A DNA stretch of 64,000 bases from NCBI GenBank assembly GCA_000499405.2, contig HG738137.1, positions 11,716,121 through 11,780,120 on the forward strand, given 5' to 3'. The notes under the pieces are model-generated. The model saw nothing but the letters and a program-made list of their open reading frames with translations. It was not told the DNA's origin and did no database searches. A program made the position numbers and the translations under genes. Of this stretch, positions 54,155-64,000 are shown piece by piece. This DNA is from Onchocerca volvulus. Its lineage: Eukaryota; Nematoda; Chromadorea; Rhabditida; Onchocercidae. How positions within the stretch are numbered: position 1 is the first letter of the stretch; each line of letters opens with the position of its first letter.

Positions 54155-57118
54155 GCTAACAGCTATTAGTGATAAACAGAAAACTGAAAAATTTTTTTCG
54201 ACAATAGAAAATTGCGTAAACAATAAAGAGACTAACTTATTAATAGGATTTTTCATCTCTGATTTATGCTTAATCATTTGGTAGCGGGCAATTTCCATCG
54301 GATATCGCATAATTTTGTAACCAGCAGAAGTTACTCTGAAGAGCAAATACTTGTTAAAAAATGATTTACAGATGAACTTAATTTGATTTGCAAAACTGCC
54401 AGATTATTTCCTTCTTTGTATTTTGAACCAGAATGTCAACCTCCTCTTACCAGTTAACGTAAACAAGAATATTTTATTTTTCTTCGCGTAATTTTTTAGG
54501 AAAATTAAGAATTTTTCCTCACCGCACTGAGATATCATCATCTTCGCCACCCCAACCCCAATAACTGTTCGAAAAGCCATTCATTGCTACAAACTGTTCC
54601 GTTCTAATAGCACAAACACCTCCGAATATTGACCCGTAAGGTAATCTACAATAAATAATCAGCTCAGTAATTATGTATTTCCAACATAATTCTACATGCA
54701 AAATAAGCTATTTAAGAAAATAGATACGATTACTGACTTTCTTCATGTTCTGTATTTGAAATTGAGAAAAAAAGGAACTAAAATTTCATGAAACACATGT
54801 AAGATTCCAAATGTAATCGGAAAGCTTTAAAAAATAAATGATGGAAGAATCGAGTTTTAAAAAATGAATTGATTAAGCAAATAAATATTTCGAGAAGAAC
54901 AGATCCGTTAATTCTAAAATTTTAGCCTGGTTACATTTTATGACTGAATGTTTAATACAGATGGAAGTTGGAGTAAATCCAGTAAAATCGGTAATTCAAA
55001 TCACTAAGTTTGCAAATTATTCAGTAAGGCTTATCTTTTGACTATATGTGAGAACAAAGGTATGAAGCACTTCTAGAAGGAGATTACAATATCAACGATT
55101 AAAAAATTTCATTTAGTTGATCCATTCTTGAATCTCATTTCTGATGAAATTAGTTTGAGAAATATACTTGTATTTAAATTTGTTGATTGCAACACTCATA
55201 TGTCTTGGTTGATCGGGACAGGAATAAATATTACGATCATCTTCTGCCAATAAATCAACATCATGAAATATGAAACATTGCCAATCGTAAAGTTTCATCG
55301 CTTCCACATATCCAACATTCATCAACTTAGCACGATTGAATGTTTCATTCACATGTTGTTCAATAATAAAAATGGCATAATCAAGTTGTTGTTTGGTGAG
55401 CAGTGAATGAAGATTATGTAACAGAATACGTAAGTGACTTTCTCGATCTCTAAAATATATGTAGTATATGACTTACAAACGTATATGACTTTCTTTATAA
55501 CATGTTAGTCCATTAGAAAAAAAAGAAAAAAAAAACAAATTCTAAATAAGCAATAAGCATAAGAACCATTTTTTGTAAAATGGTAAAAAGAGAAGACGTC
55601 ATAATGAGATGCTCTTTGCAGGAATGTAAAAGGCGTAAGTGTAACTTATTTGTTAAGGAAAAATCCATTGTCAAATGTCAAAATCAGATCATTTATTACT
55701 ACTCTCGCTACAAGCGGTATACGATGATAAATTACGCATAAGTGAAATTGGAAAATTACCGTATAGTAACTCGATCAAGGACTTACAAACTTTATAGCAA
55801 ATTTTCAGCTCTGTTCATAGCAAATAAATGACCTTGGATAAACATCAAATCTTATATGACCTCTATCTAAAACGTTCGCCTTCTGATGAACATTTCATTA
55901 TGTATATGTTAAAGCTTCGATGAAATAACAGCTGCATTATAAAAGCGAACCTGTAAGGCACAATAATGGCAACCCTGTGTCGTGATAAACAATTTTTAGG
56001 TTTTCCATGGCCACCAGGTTCCAAATATGGGTTCAATCGTTCGATTTCTTCAAATGTCGGTTTGTCATACCACACTTTTATTGGACCAACCAAACCGGGT
56101 GGTGTTGCAGGACAATTCATCAAGTTGAGATTCTGCCGCACCATTTGCAAGTTTGAATTAATTTTACATGTTGGGAATGTTTCATTACCAAAAATCTGCT
56201 TGGCAAACTGGAGATCTGCAAATGAAACATTTATGATTCCTAAAATAATTTAAAATATGTAATTACGCGATGACTGTTGTTGCTTATCCTACTTATTATC
56301 TGTGCCATCTAAAAAAAATTGTATCAAATAAATCCTATAGAAAGATCCATGAATGAATCTAATAAAGGTTGCGCATGCAAAATCCTTTTATTTTAAAAAT
56401 GAAAATAGATTATAACTGCATAAAACTTCCAATTAATAGTTAAGGACGTCTTCTGTACAGTTTACTTGCTCAAATATGAACTTTAGAATAAAATATTGCT
56501 AAAAAGATTCATTTCTTTCCTCCAAAATCAAAATCTCTCCTTTTTTTCCTTAAAAAAAAAAAAAAAAAAATCAGCCTTAAATAAAAGTATATCATGTAAT
56601 CATTAGGCCCATTATCTTCACATAAATTTCTGAATTAAAAAAAATATTACATTTATTTAAGAAATTTAAAACTAAATAACAAACTAACCTGAAGAAGTGT
56701 TCATGGTATTATGAATATTCCAATCAGTTTTCCAGAGGTAGACATTCTTTGTGTATGTTTCTGTTGGCTTATCATTCGATGAATCAGTGGCGATAGATTT
56801 ATTAATTGTTGGATAAATACTGGTTGATTCATCATTCAATAAACTATTAACGGAGGACTTATAAATTTTCGAAGAGGTGTTGACTGAATTATCAGCGCTG
56901 GTTAAATAGAATTCTCTTCTGTCATCAGGTAAAATTTGCTTGAAATTTTGATTATTACTGTTGATATCATCCACCTGAGTAACTTCCTGTCTACTGCTTT
57001 CAATTATTGGTCTCCAAATATGATAATCATTGATAAATGACAAGCCACCACTTAGAAAAATATGCGCTGCTGCACCAAGTATTAACAGAATGATAACAAA
57101 ACGTCCAGCCGTAGACAT
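53823..57118 (-). CDS. bre-4: BRE-4-like beta-1,4-N-acetylgalactosaminyltransferase (beta4GalT family), 466 residues
   Basis: Golgi type II enzyme of GT family 7; C. elegans BRE-4 adds beta-1,4-GalNAc in arthroseries glycolipid synthesis. Six exons on the minus strand: 57118-56689, 56239-55951, 55449-55168, 54645-54523, 54335-54237, 54000-53823 (TGA). Residues 6-24 form the signal anchor, followed by a Ser/Thr/Asn-rich stem to about 145. The catalytic domain starts near CPATPPGLVG and HRVAIIVPYRDRESHL. FNRAKLMNVG, FHDVDLL (metal-binding DVD at 303-305), QPRHMSVA and WGWGGEDDD (363-371) are all present, as is the metal-ligand His in MIKHKSE. At the position of bovine beta4GalT1 Tyr289 (35 residues after the last Asp of DVD) this protein has Ile340 (GSIFGG), the residue that favours UDP-GalNAc. 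The end LKYECYSLHFFPLYTHIKV matches the family C-terminus. The start is supported by the signal anchor directly after the ATG. Confidence 0.92.
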
Positions 57119-57221
57119 CCTTGCGTCCGCATAATAATTTATGCTTCATTCTCTTCAGCACCAAAAATGAATGAACGTTTTGACATTCGTTTTTGTATTG
57201 GATTATATCATTCGATGGAAT

Positions 57222-57223
57222 CT
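57222..57223 (-). other. acceptor of the BRE-4-like 5' UTR exon
   Basis: The minus strand reads TTTATTTCTACAG, ending at 57222, about 100 bases upstream of the ATG at 57118. It may be a spliced-leader site. Alternatively it may join to an untranslated exon ending at the CG|GTAGGT donor near 57889. The sequence does not decide between these. Confidence 0.4.
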
Positions 57224-59206
57224 GTAGAAATAAATAAATAAGCATATATTATGACAAGATTACTAGTAACGTTTTTTGCGTCGGAAAGAAAAAACGTGAA
57301 AAAGATCGCGTGATATTAATTCGCTTACATACATTTCATTTAAGATTTATATGAAGGCATGAAAAAAGTAAACATAAAAGAGCCCCATTTATTGATTAAC
57401 CAAATTAACAACTTCTTTATCAGTATGAATCGTTTCGACCGAAAGCGCCACATTGTCAACCGAAGAATTCTTTTATTAGTACCAATGACCTCAACTACTT
57501 TCTCGAATTACTAGTTGAAGTATTGCTTTATCAGCGTCCATCGGATAAAATAATTCTGCAAAATTATTCACTGAAATGCCTTATCAATATTTAATTATTC
57601 ATAGTTAACTAATGCAAAAATTGTAACCAAAGAATTGAACAATTTCTCATCAATACCAATTCTCTACTTAATTTTACTAAAAAAAAAAAAAAAAAAAAAT
57701 TATGACTTGAAAGTTTTTCAAAACAAATTCCTTCTTTTCTTTAGGCCGTCCAATTTGTTATTTCAGTTTCCGGAAAATAAACAAATTTGCAGGATATAAG
57801 TAATATCCAAAATTTAAAAAAAAAAAATGGAAAACGATCAAAAAGAAAAAAAAAATTAAAATAAATCCAGAAATCTTTCAACCTACCGAATCTTTCACAG
57901 TTCAATTCCTGACGGTTAGAAGAAATTGATGCAAAATTGTAGCTTTGCATGACCTTTGAATTTAGTCGCGCTTCCTTCCCTCGAAAATGAGAACGATTTT
58001 TGTTCTTTGATGTGGCCGAACAGTCACACATACACATAGACAATGTCGAGACTGTTGCGGCATTTGGTGGCACCCTACTTTTCGGGACAAAGTTTTAATT
58101 GGGTTTGGTAGTTTTCGGGAGGTAAAAGTACAAGTCCGAGAGGTACAAAGTTGAAAAGTCATTCCATTAGAAGCTAACACGCATCTGACGTATCTGACGT
58201 ATTAGCACGCATTTGCATACATTCGTTTGGATATATTGCAAACTAATATAAAATTATATATTTTTAGCAGACGTGTGACTGCATACTAATGCATGTCATT
58301 TGGCATGCAGTTAGCAGATGGGAAAATGCAAGAAGAAAAAAAATTACACCTCAGTTTCCATGAATTTAATTTTTCCAACAGAAGAATATCATTATACAAA
58401 TTTAGCTAATTCAGCAAACATTCGAAACATTGTTTAAATAGAAAACTATTTACATTCGACATTGACGATATTTACATAATCTGAAACGAACATTATGTAC
58501 GTGAGCTCAAAAATAACATGCCAAACAATGCTAATTTCTATTCTCAAATATATCAATTTTTGACATTTTTACGTGAAAATTTTTAACATTTTCGAAAGAA
58601 ATGAAATTTTCTTAAATTCCAACGAATAGAAAAGAAGAGAAAAGAAACACTATAATAGCATTCTTTTCAAATTTTTAAACAATAAAATTGTCAAAAATTT
58701 CAAAGCTATCTGAGAATTTCTTCAATAACGACAAAAATTGTTCTCCTTTTTAATTCAAATTCGATTTATCGGGAGAAGTGCATCCATCTGTTTTTTTCTT
58801 TCTTTCTTCCTTTCTTTTTTAATTCTTCTTTTTTCTCTCTAAAAAAAAAAAAAGTTAAGAAAAGAGCGAAAATGTCTCTAACAAGAGTAGATCTCTTCAA
58901 AATATATAAATAAAAACGCAGTAATAGTAGTATATAATTATCTGAGAGTAGAAGAGAAAGAATAGAATTGGATGCTGCCTACACATTACTACATTTGATA
59001 AACAACGATGAAAGGTTCAAAAGGTCATTATTAAGGTCATATGGTATGGATACTTTCGAGATCATTACAAACAGATGGACTAAACGAAGGACAGCGGTTA
59101 GATAGTCGCAGGGGTCGTCTCTCGCATTCAAATCGCAAGCTAATCGTCGATTCTCAAAAAAGACGCACACAGTAAACTGCCGATAACAAAATCTACACGG
59201 GCCCTG

Positions 59207-59425
59207 CATGCACTCCTGCATACACACCGACACGCAAATTCTACATATACACGCATTCTGCATGCACTTCCGTATATACACATTACAACATGCACTCCTG
59301 CATATTCACCAACCCGCAAATTTTCCATATACACGCATTCTGCATGCACTTCCGCATATACACATTACAACATGCACTTCTGCGTATACACCTACACGCA
59401 AATTCTACACGTACACACACATGAA
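59207..59425 (+). repeat. 82-bp tandem repeat, about 2.6 copies
   Basis: Copies begin with CATGCACTCC at 59207, CATGCACTCC at 59289 and CATGCACTTC at 59371, exactly 82 bases apart. Each contains CACGCAAATT and (in full copies) ATATACACGCATTCTGCATG. Identity is high, so this array is younger than the other minisatellites in the window. A CA-rich tail continues the pattern to about 59430. Confidence 0.92.
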
Positions 59426-59449
59426 TAAATACATACAAATATACATTTT

Positions 59450-59676
59450 TACAAGTTTTTTCATTTTATTAAATTCATTATTCCATTTCATTACTGTATT
59501 CAGTTATAAAAATTTACCACATTCACATGCAAACATACACCGACATTCGTAAATACACATACAAACATAAATGTACATTCATAAATACATAAATTCACAA
59601 AAATAAGCAAATTTTGATGAGTCTTTTTCATTTTATCAAATTCATTATCTCATTTTTATTACTGTATTCAAATTCA
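59450..59676 (+). repeat. diverged direct repeat ~168 bp apart
   Basis: TTTTTTCATTTTATTAAATTC plus ATTATTCCATTTCATTACTGTATTC (59455-59501) recurs as TCTTTTTCATTTTATCAAATTC plus ATTATCTCATTTTTATTACTGTATTC (59621-59669). Each copy is followed by a stretch of CATACA/CACATAC-type words or precedes one. This suggests a longer duplication that includes part of the 82-bp array surroundings. Confidence 0.6.
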
Positions 59677-61495
59677 ATCATACTTACATTCATTCTATAT
59701 TTAATTACAAATTTTCATACTTTTCTTCTTCCTCATTTCATTTTTTCGTACAATTTATCAATTTTGTCCTTTTTTTTCCTACATTTCAGTAAGAACCATT
59801 TTAAAAAGAGGGATAAATATTCAAAAATTGAAAAATTTAATCAATTCTTAAGTTCAATAAAAATAATAAAAAGAATATGTGATGGCTTTTTATTTGCATC
59901 GATAATATTAATTGATAGTATTCTTTTTCTTTTTTTTTTTTATAAGAATCATTTTGTCATTAATATTTTCTGCTCTCCTTTTTATCAAATGCATATTCAG
60001 AAAAGTTATCAATTAATAATTCCATCCAAATAATGCCATTATTTCATTTTAGGGGGAAAAAAAAAGAAAAGAAATCTTAAAGCAGAATTCATTTGTGACT
60101 TATTTACGTTTATATAATAATATTCAAATAATTTTTATAAAAACATGACACATCTTTCGAATTTCGTCGGATCACATTTCATACTTATGGTAGAAAAAAA
60201 AAAAAAAAAAAAAAAAAAACAAATCAAACCTAAAATGAAAATATTTATTCCGGAAATTTATTCTCGAATTTTCGCAAATAAATTTGCTATACAAATATTT
60301 ATGAATATACAAATAAGCGATTATCTAATTGTATTAAAAAATTCGTAAATTTACATTGGATATATGTATATATATATCACCTATGTGGCATATTTTTTCA
60401 TATGAATTAATTATTATTAAGGGGCAAAGAATAAATATCGGATATAGAATAAATTAATTTTAAAATTAATTTTAATATTTTTCATTTCTTTTTTTTTTGC
60501 TATACTAAAATTTTTCGTTCTGTAAATATAGATTGAAATTTTTGAAAAAAAAAAAAGGCTGATGCAAAAATTTAAAAAATTTCTTCGATTTATAAAAATC
60601 TCCTATTATTGTTAGTTGTTAATGTTTGATTTTTTATCAATTGATAACAAATGAAATATTTAGCAGAAAATATCATTCCTATTTTATTTACGGATTATGG
60701 TAATCAAGTTGAAATGATTAATATTTGTTAATATTTGATTTTTATACTTTATACTTTTTTTAGCTGGTCATATTTCTTTTTGTATAGACATGTTTTTCGT
60801 TTTTTAAATTTAATTTATTATGCTTTTTTTTTGTTTAAATGTCTTATATATTTAAATTTATTTAGCAATAAATGATAAAAAATGAGTTATAACTCTTTTT
60901 TAATTTAAAAAAAAAAAAAGAGAATAGTAAATATGAAACAAAAGAAATTTAAATATCGAATATTATTAACAAATTTTTCTCCATATTTATAAAACGGATT
61001 CAGGTAGATATATTGTAAGAACATGAAACGAAGTTCTAATTAATTGATATTTACCCAATTCTTGAGATCTTCTTATGCATAAAGTTTCAATGATAATGTG
61101 AGATATTATCAACGATAAATGCCCGTTTTATCTGATCTAATAATATTTACAAGTTTACATTACTAAAGTCAATGACATTCTTCTATTTGGAATAAAACAA
61201 AAAGAGTTCTATTAATTCCTTCAACTTAATTCGTTTTCTTTTTAATTTTATAGAATTATTTTATTTATTTATTTTTTCCTATTGAAAAATGGAAAAAAAA
61301 AGAGGAAGAGATTGAAAATATGAAAAAGATCTAAGTGAAGCAAAGATATTAAATAAATATCGAATTTCCAAAAAAAAAAAAGAAAAAAAAAGAGCGAAAA
61401 CATAACATATTGTTGATACCAAAAATAATTGAGGGAGAAAAAAAAAAACTGTTTGTTTGAAATATTCACTTTCATTTTTGGATAATAAAAGATTT

Positions 61496-61500
<5 letters not shown>

Positions 61501-61542
<42 letters not shown>

Positions 61543-61545
61543 CGA

Positions 61546-61577
<32 letters not shown>
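61501..61577. repeat. long poly(A) tracts
   Basis: Forty consecutive A (61501-61540) and, after TTCGATTTTTTT, twenty-five more (61553-61577). They are the longest of many homopolymer runs in the window. Exact lengths may be unreliable, depending on the sequencing method. Confidence 0.9.
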
Positions 61578-61583
<6 letters not shown>

Positions 61584-62774
61584 AAGCAAAGAATTCGATA
61601 TTTTTACAGACAATCAAATAAAAACATTCATCAAAACTCCTAAACAATTCAATTACTTTCTTTCCTTTTCCAATTTTATTATTATAGCCTTATCTTTAAT
61701 TATTATTCCAAAAGTATATATTCCAAAATATTATCGTACACTAGCAATAAAAAATAATACTGATTGATAATAGAAATAAAATATTTGGAAAAAAAAAAAA
61801 ACTTTCTGTTTCAAATATTCATTTGCATTTTTTGGACAATAAAAGATTTATTCAAATGAAATAATAATAATTGTTATCAATAAAATAATAATAATATTAA
61901 ACAATTCTTTAATTCTTAGTGAAATAAGAATAATAATGATAATAATATCGGATAGAAATAGATAACGCACAATATGGAGAAATTTGATAAACTTCCCGCC
62001 TGAGAGAAATGACATTTGAAACATTGTCAACTGTGTCATCATAACAAGTTTGTCCAATGGCATCAGTCATATGAACTCGATTTTCATGCCATAAAAACGG
62101 ATTTGCATTGTATGATTGATTAATTCATAAAACAAGTGATAACTAGATGATATTCATTATCCATTTATCATCATATAGCAAATAATCATTGTTACTCATA
62201 AAATAAATAATTATTGATAATTGATATAATTACTTATTAAATTATTTGATATTCATTTTTCTATGCAAATAAGTTTTAGCATTTTTTTTCATACATATTA
62301 TTAATCATAATTGATATATTGTGCGAAAAGAGAAGGAGCAAAAATTTTGCAATAAATTATTTTTTATAAGGAAATATCCAATTTAAATCAACTTTTTCCT
62401 TAACAATTAGTTTTATATTAATTAATGCATGAATTTTTCAATTGATAATGAATTCATTTAAAACTTTCGTAGGGAAATATTTAGAGTTTATTAAAATATT
62501 AGAGCAACGAGTAAAGAATCAATATTTTCATTTTTATTTTTCAAATTTCATTTACATGCCGAAATAATCCTGCACAGAGCAAAATTAAGGAATCACCAAG
62601 AAAAAAAAAATAACAGAGAATATTTTGCAGAAATCAATAAAATAGAAACATTCAATATTTACATAATTTACATTTTAAATTTTCAAACATATTTCAGTCA
62701 AATAAAAACGAAACCTTGCAAAAAAAAAAAAAAAAGAAGAACGGAAAAAATAAAGATGAAACGTTAAAATTCTA

Positions 62775-62833
62775 TATTATAAAGATAAGAACATGAAGTT
62801 TTTGCTTAACTTTATGTTCTTATCTTTATCATA
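62775..62833. repeat. near-perfect inverted repeat / hairpin
   Basis: AAAGATAAGAACATGAAGTT (62781-62800) and its complement-reversed partner AACTTTATGTTCTTATCTTT (62808-62827) pair over 20 positions with a single G/T (wobble in RNA), around the 7-base loop TTTGCTT. Outside this, five of six further positions also pair (62775-62780 with 62828-62833). It could be a foldback element, a transcript hairpin or a degraded MITE. Confidence 0.8.
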
Positions 62834-64000
62834 CCAGATAAGGAAACAAAGTTTAGTGAAAAGAAAATAGAAATTTAAGAAAAAAATTAAAAATCAGAAG
62901 AAAAAGAGATGAAAGATTAAAAAATTTTTTCATCAATTACTGCCACTTTCATTAATGCATGATCGAAAGAATGAAAATTGCATATATACATTCTTTGAAA
63001 AGAAAACGAATATGCCAATTTCTAATCAAACTAATTTTAAAAACACAAATATTTCAAGACAAAAATAATCTTTTATGCTATTACAATTCAAATTTTTCTT
63101 ACTAAACGTGATTTAATTTTATTTTTGGTGAAAATTTTGTTTGTTTATGTGATTTTCAGACATTTTGAATTCATGATAATACAAAAATAGCTTCCTTAAA
63201 TCTGATTACTTGGAGAATTTGCAATGAATTGTTTATTTTGCAGAATAATCCAAAGATTAGTTCGTATCTTCCATCGTCTTAACATGTTAATAAATTCATC
63301 GAAATAGGATTACAAATTTGTTATTTACATATCAACAAATGACTCTTTCCTATATATTTACTTAGCTGACAACAACAGTAATACCATGGTAACAGCTCAT
63401 TCCTTTGATTCAAATTGTTACAAATTTATAGTTTGAAATGGCCGATGTTATCATTTTTTTGTTTCAAAAACATTTAGAAAGACAAAAATTAAAAGATTTG
63501 GCACAGAAGTAGAATGAATTAAAGGGTAGAAATATAGGATTGAATAAATTATAGATTTGATAATAGATGCGATAAAAAGAAAAGAATTATAATATTAAAA
63601 AAAAAGAGAAAAATTATATAAAAGTAGTTAATATATTCAACAAATTGTCAATGATTATGTGAAATTGATCAGAAAAACCATCAAGTTATCACTCATCTTT
63701 CACCGGAAATCGGGAATTAATTTTCCTCTGCAAATAATGAATCATAAATCTAAATTATTTCCGCAATAAGAACAAATTTTAATTCAAATTATCTTTTAAT
63801 ATTCAGTAATTCACATAAAATTAATATGCGATTTAACGACAATATTAGCAAATGTGATGTAAACATGCAACTGATAAAAGAAACGATATGAAAAATGAAA
63901 TGAAAATAGGAAATCTTGAATTGCTTCGATTCTCATTTATATAAAATAAATAGTAAACAATATTTTCGATCCTTAACAATAATCTTTACATTCATTTGAA

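Larger units (their letters stand above)
57224..64000. other. 6.8-kb region upstream of the BRE-4-like gene, no recognisable gene
   Basis: Possible 5' UTR exon material lies near 57890-58180 (minus strand). Further right are an 82-bp tandem repeat (59207-59425), a diverged direct repeat (59450 and 59617), and long A runs (60195-60219, 61501-61540, 61553-61577). A strong hairpin lies at 62775-62833, in otherwise AT-rich DNA. The open frames here are low-complexity Phe/Ile/Lys or repeat-encoded His/Thr/Cys sequences, with no family resemblance. Confidence 0.6.

Noticed and set aside
59207..59425. possible CRISPR array
   Set aside because: The 82-bp unit is tandem without unique spacers, in a eukaryotic genome. 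It is an ordinary minisatellite.
59208..59552. His/Thr-rich open frame over the 82-bp repeat, and the Cys-rich frames on the other strand
   Set aside because: Both arise because the 82-bp unit lacks stops in those frames. There is no start context or splice support.
61279..61647. Phe-rich 122-codon frame on the minus strand
   Set aside because: It is the translation of two long poly(A) tracts and their surroundings.

Overview
This window looks like nuclear DNA of a parasitic nematode, most probably a filarial or other spirurid (clade III) worm. The grounds are an AT-rich composition with very frequent poly(A) and poly(T) tracts, small exons split by AT-rich introns with TTTCAG/TTTTAG acceptors, probable spliced-leader acceptor sites a few bases upstream of several start codons, and gene families typical of nematodes. 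The species cannot be fixed from the sequence alone. I assembled five protein-coding genes exon by exon; reading phase is conserved across all 49 introns in the models.

Layout. (1) 107-5979 (+): the 3' part (last ten exons seen) of UNC-13, the synaptic-vesicle priming factor, with the end of the MUN region and the C-terminal C2 domain. (2) 9479-11279 (-): a four-exon, 200-residue MARVEL-domain membrane protein, convergent with unc-13. (3) 11284-24095: a 12.8-kb head-to-head spacer with no recognisable gene but at least five different degenerate tandem repeats. (4) 24119-30526 (+): a 12-exon, 530-residue PPP1R16/MYPT3/TIMAP-type protein phosphatase 1 targeting subunit with ankyrin repeats and a C-terminal CaaX box. 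(5) 36961-49453 (+): a 22-exon, 931-residue Argonaute of divergent, nematode-specific appearance. Its 4.4-kb seventh intron contains a decayed Helitron with a broken Pif1-like helicase, abutting the 3' end of a second Helitron. (6) 53823-57118 (-): a six-exon, 466-residue beta-1,4-galactosyltransferase-family enzyme whose active-site isoleucine predicts GalNAc transfer, i.e. a BRE-4-like enzyme. (7) 57224-64000: upstream DNA with an exact-period 82-bp tandem repeat and a 59-nt near-perfect hairpin.

The genes are not an operon and share no obvious pathway (synaptic exocytosis, membrane organisation, phosphatase targeting, small-RNA silencing, glycolipid/glycoprotein synthesis). The points most worth following are: two introns that appear to use GC-AG splicing; the tandem Helitron junction inside a gene that probably silences mobile elements; the prenylation signal of the phosphatase subunit; the Ile-for-Tyr substitution in the glycosyltransferase; and the unusual density of unrelated minisatellites. 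I found no rRNA, tRNA, spliced-leader RNA or CRISPR array.
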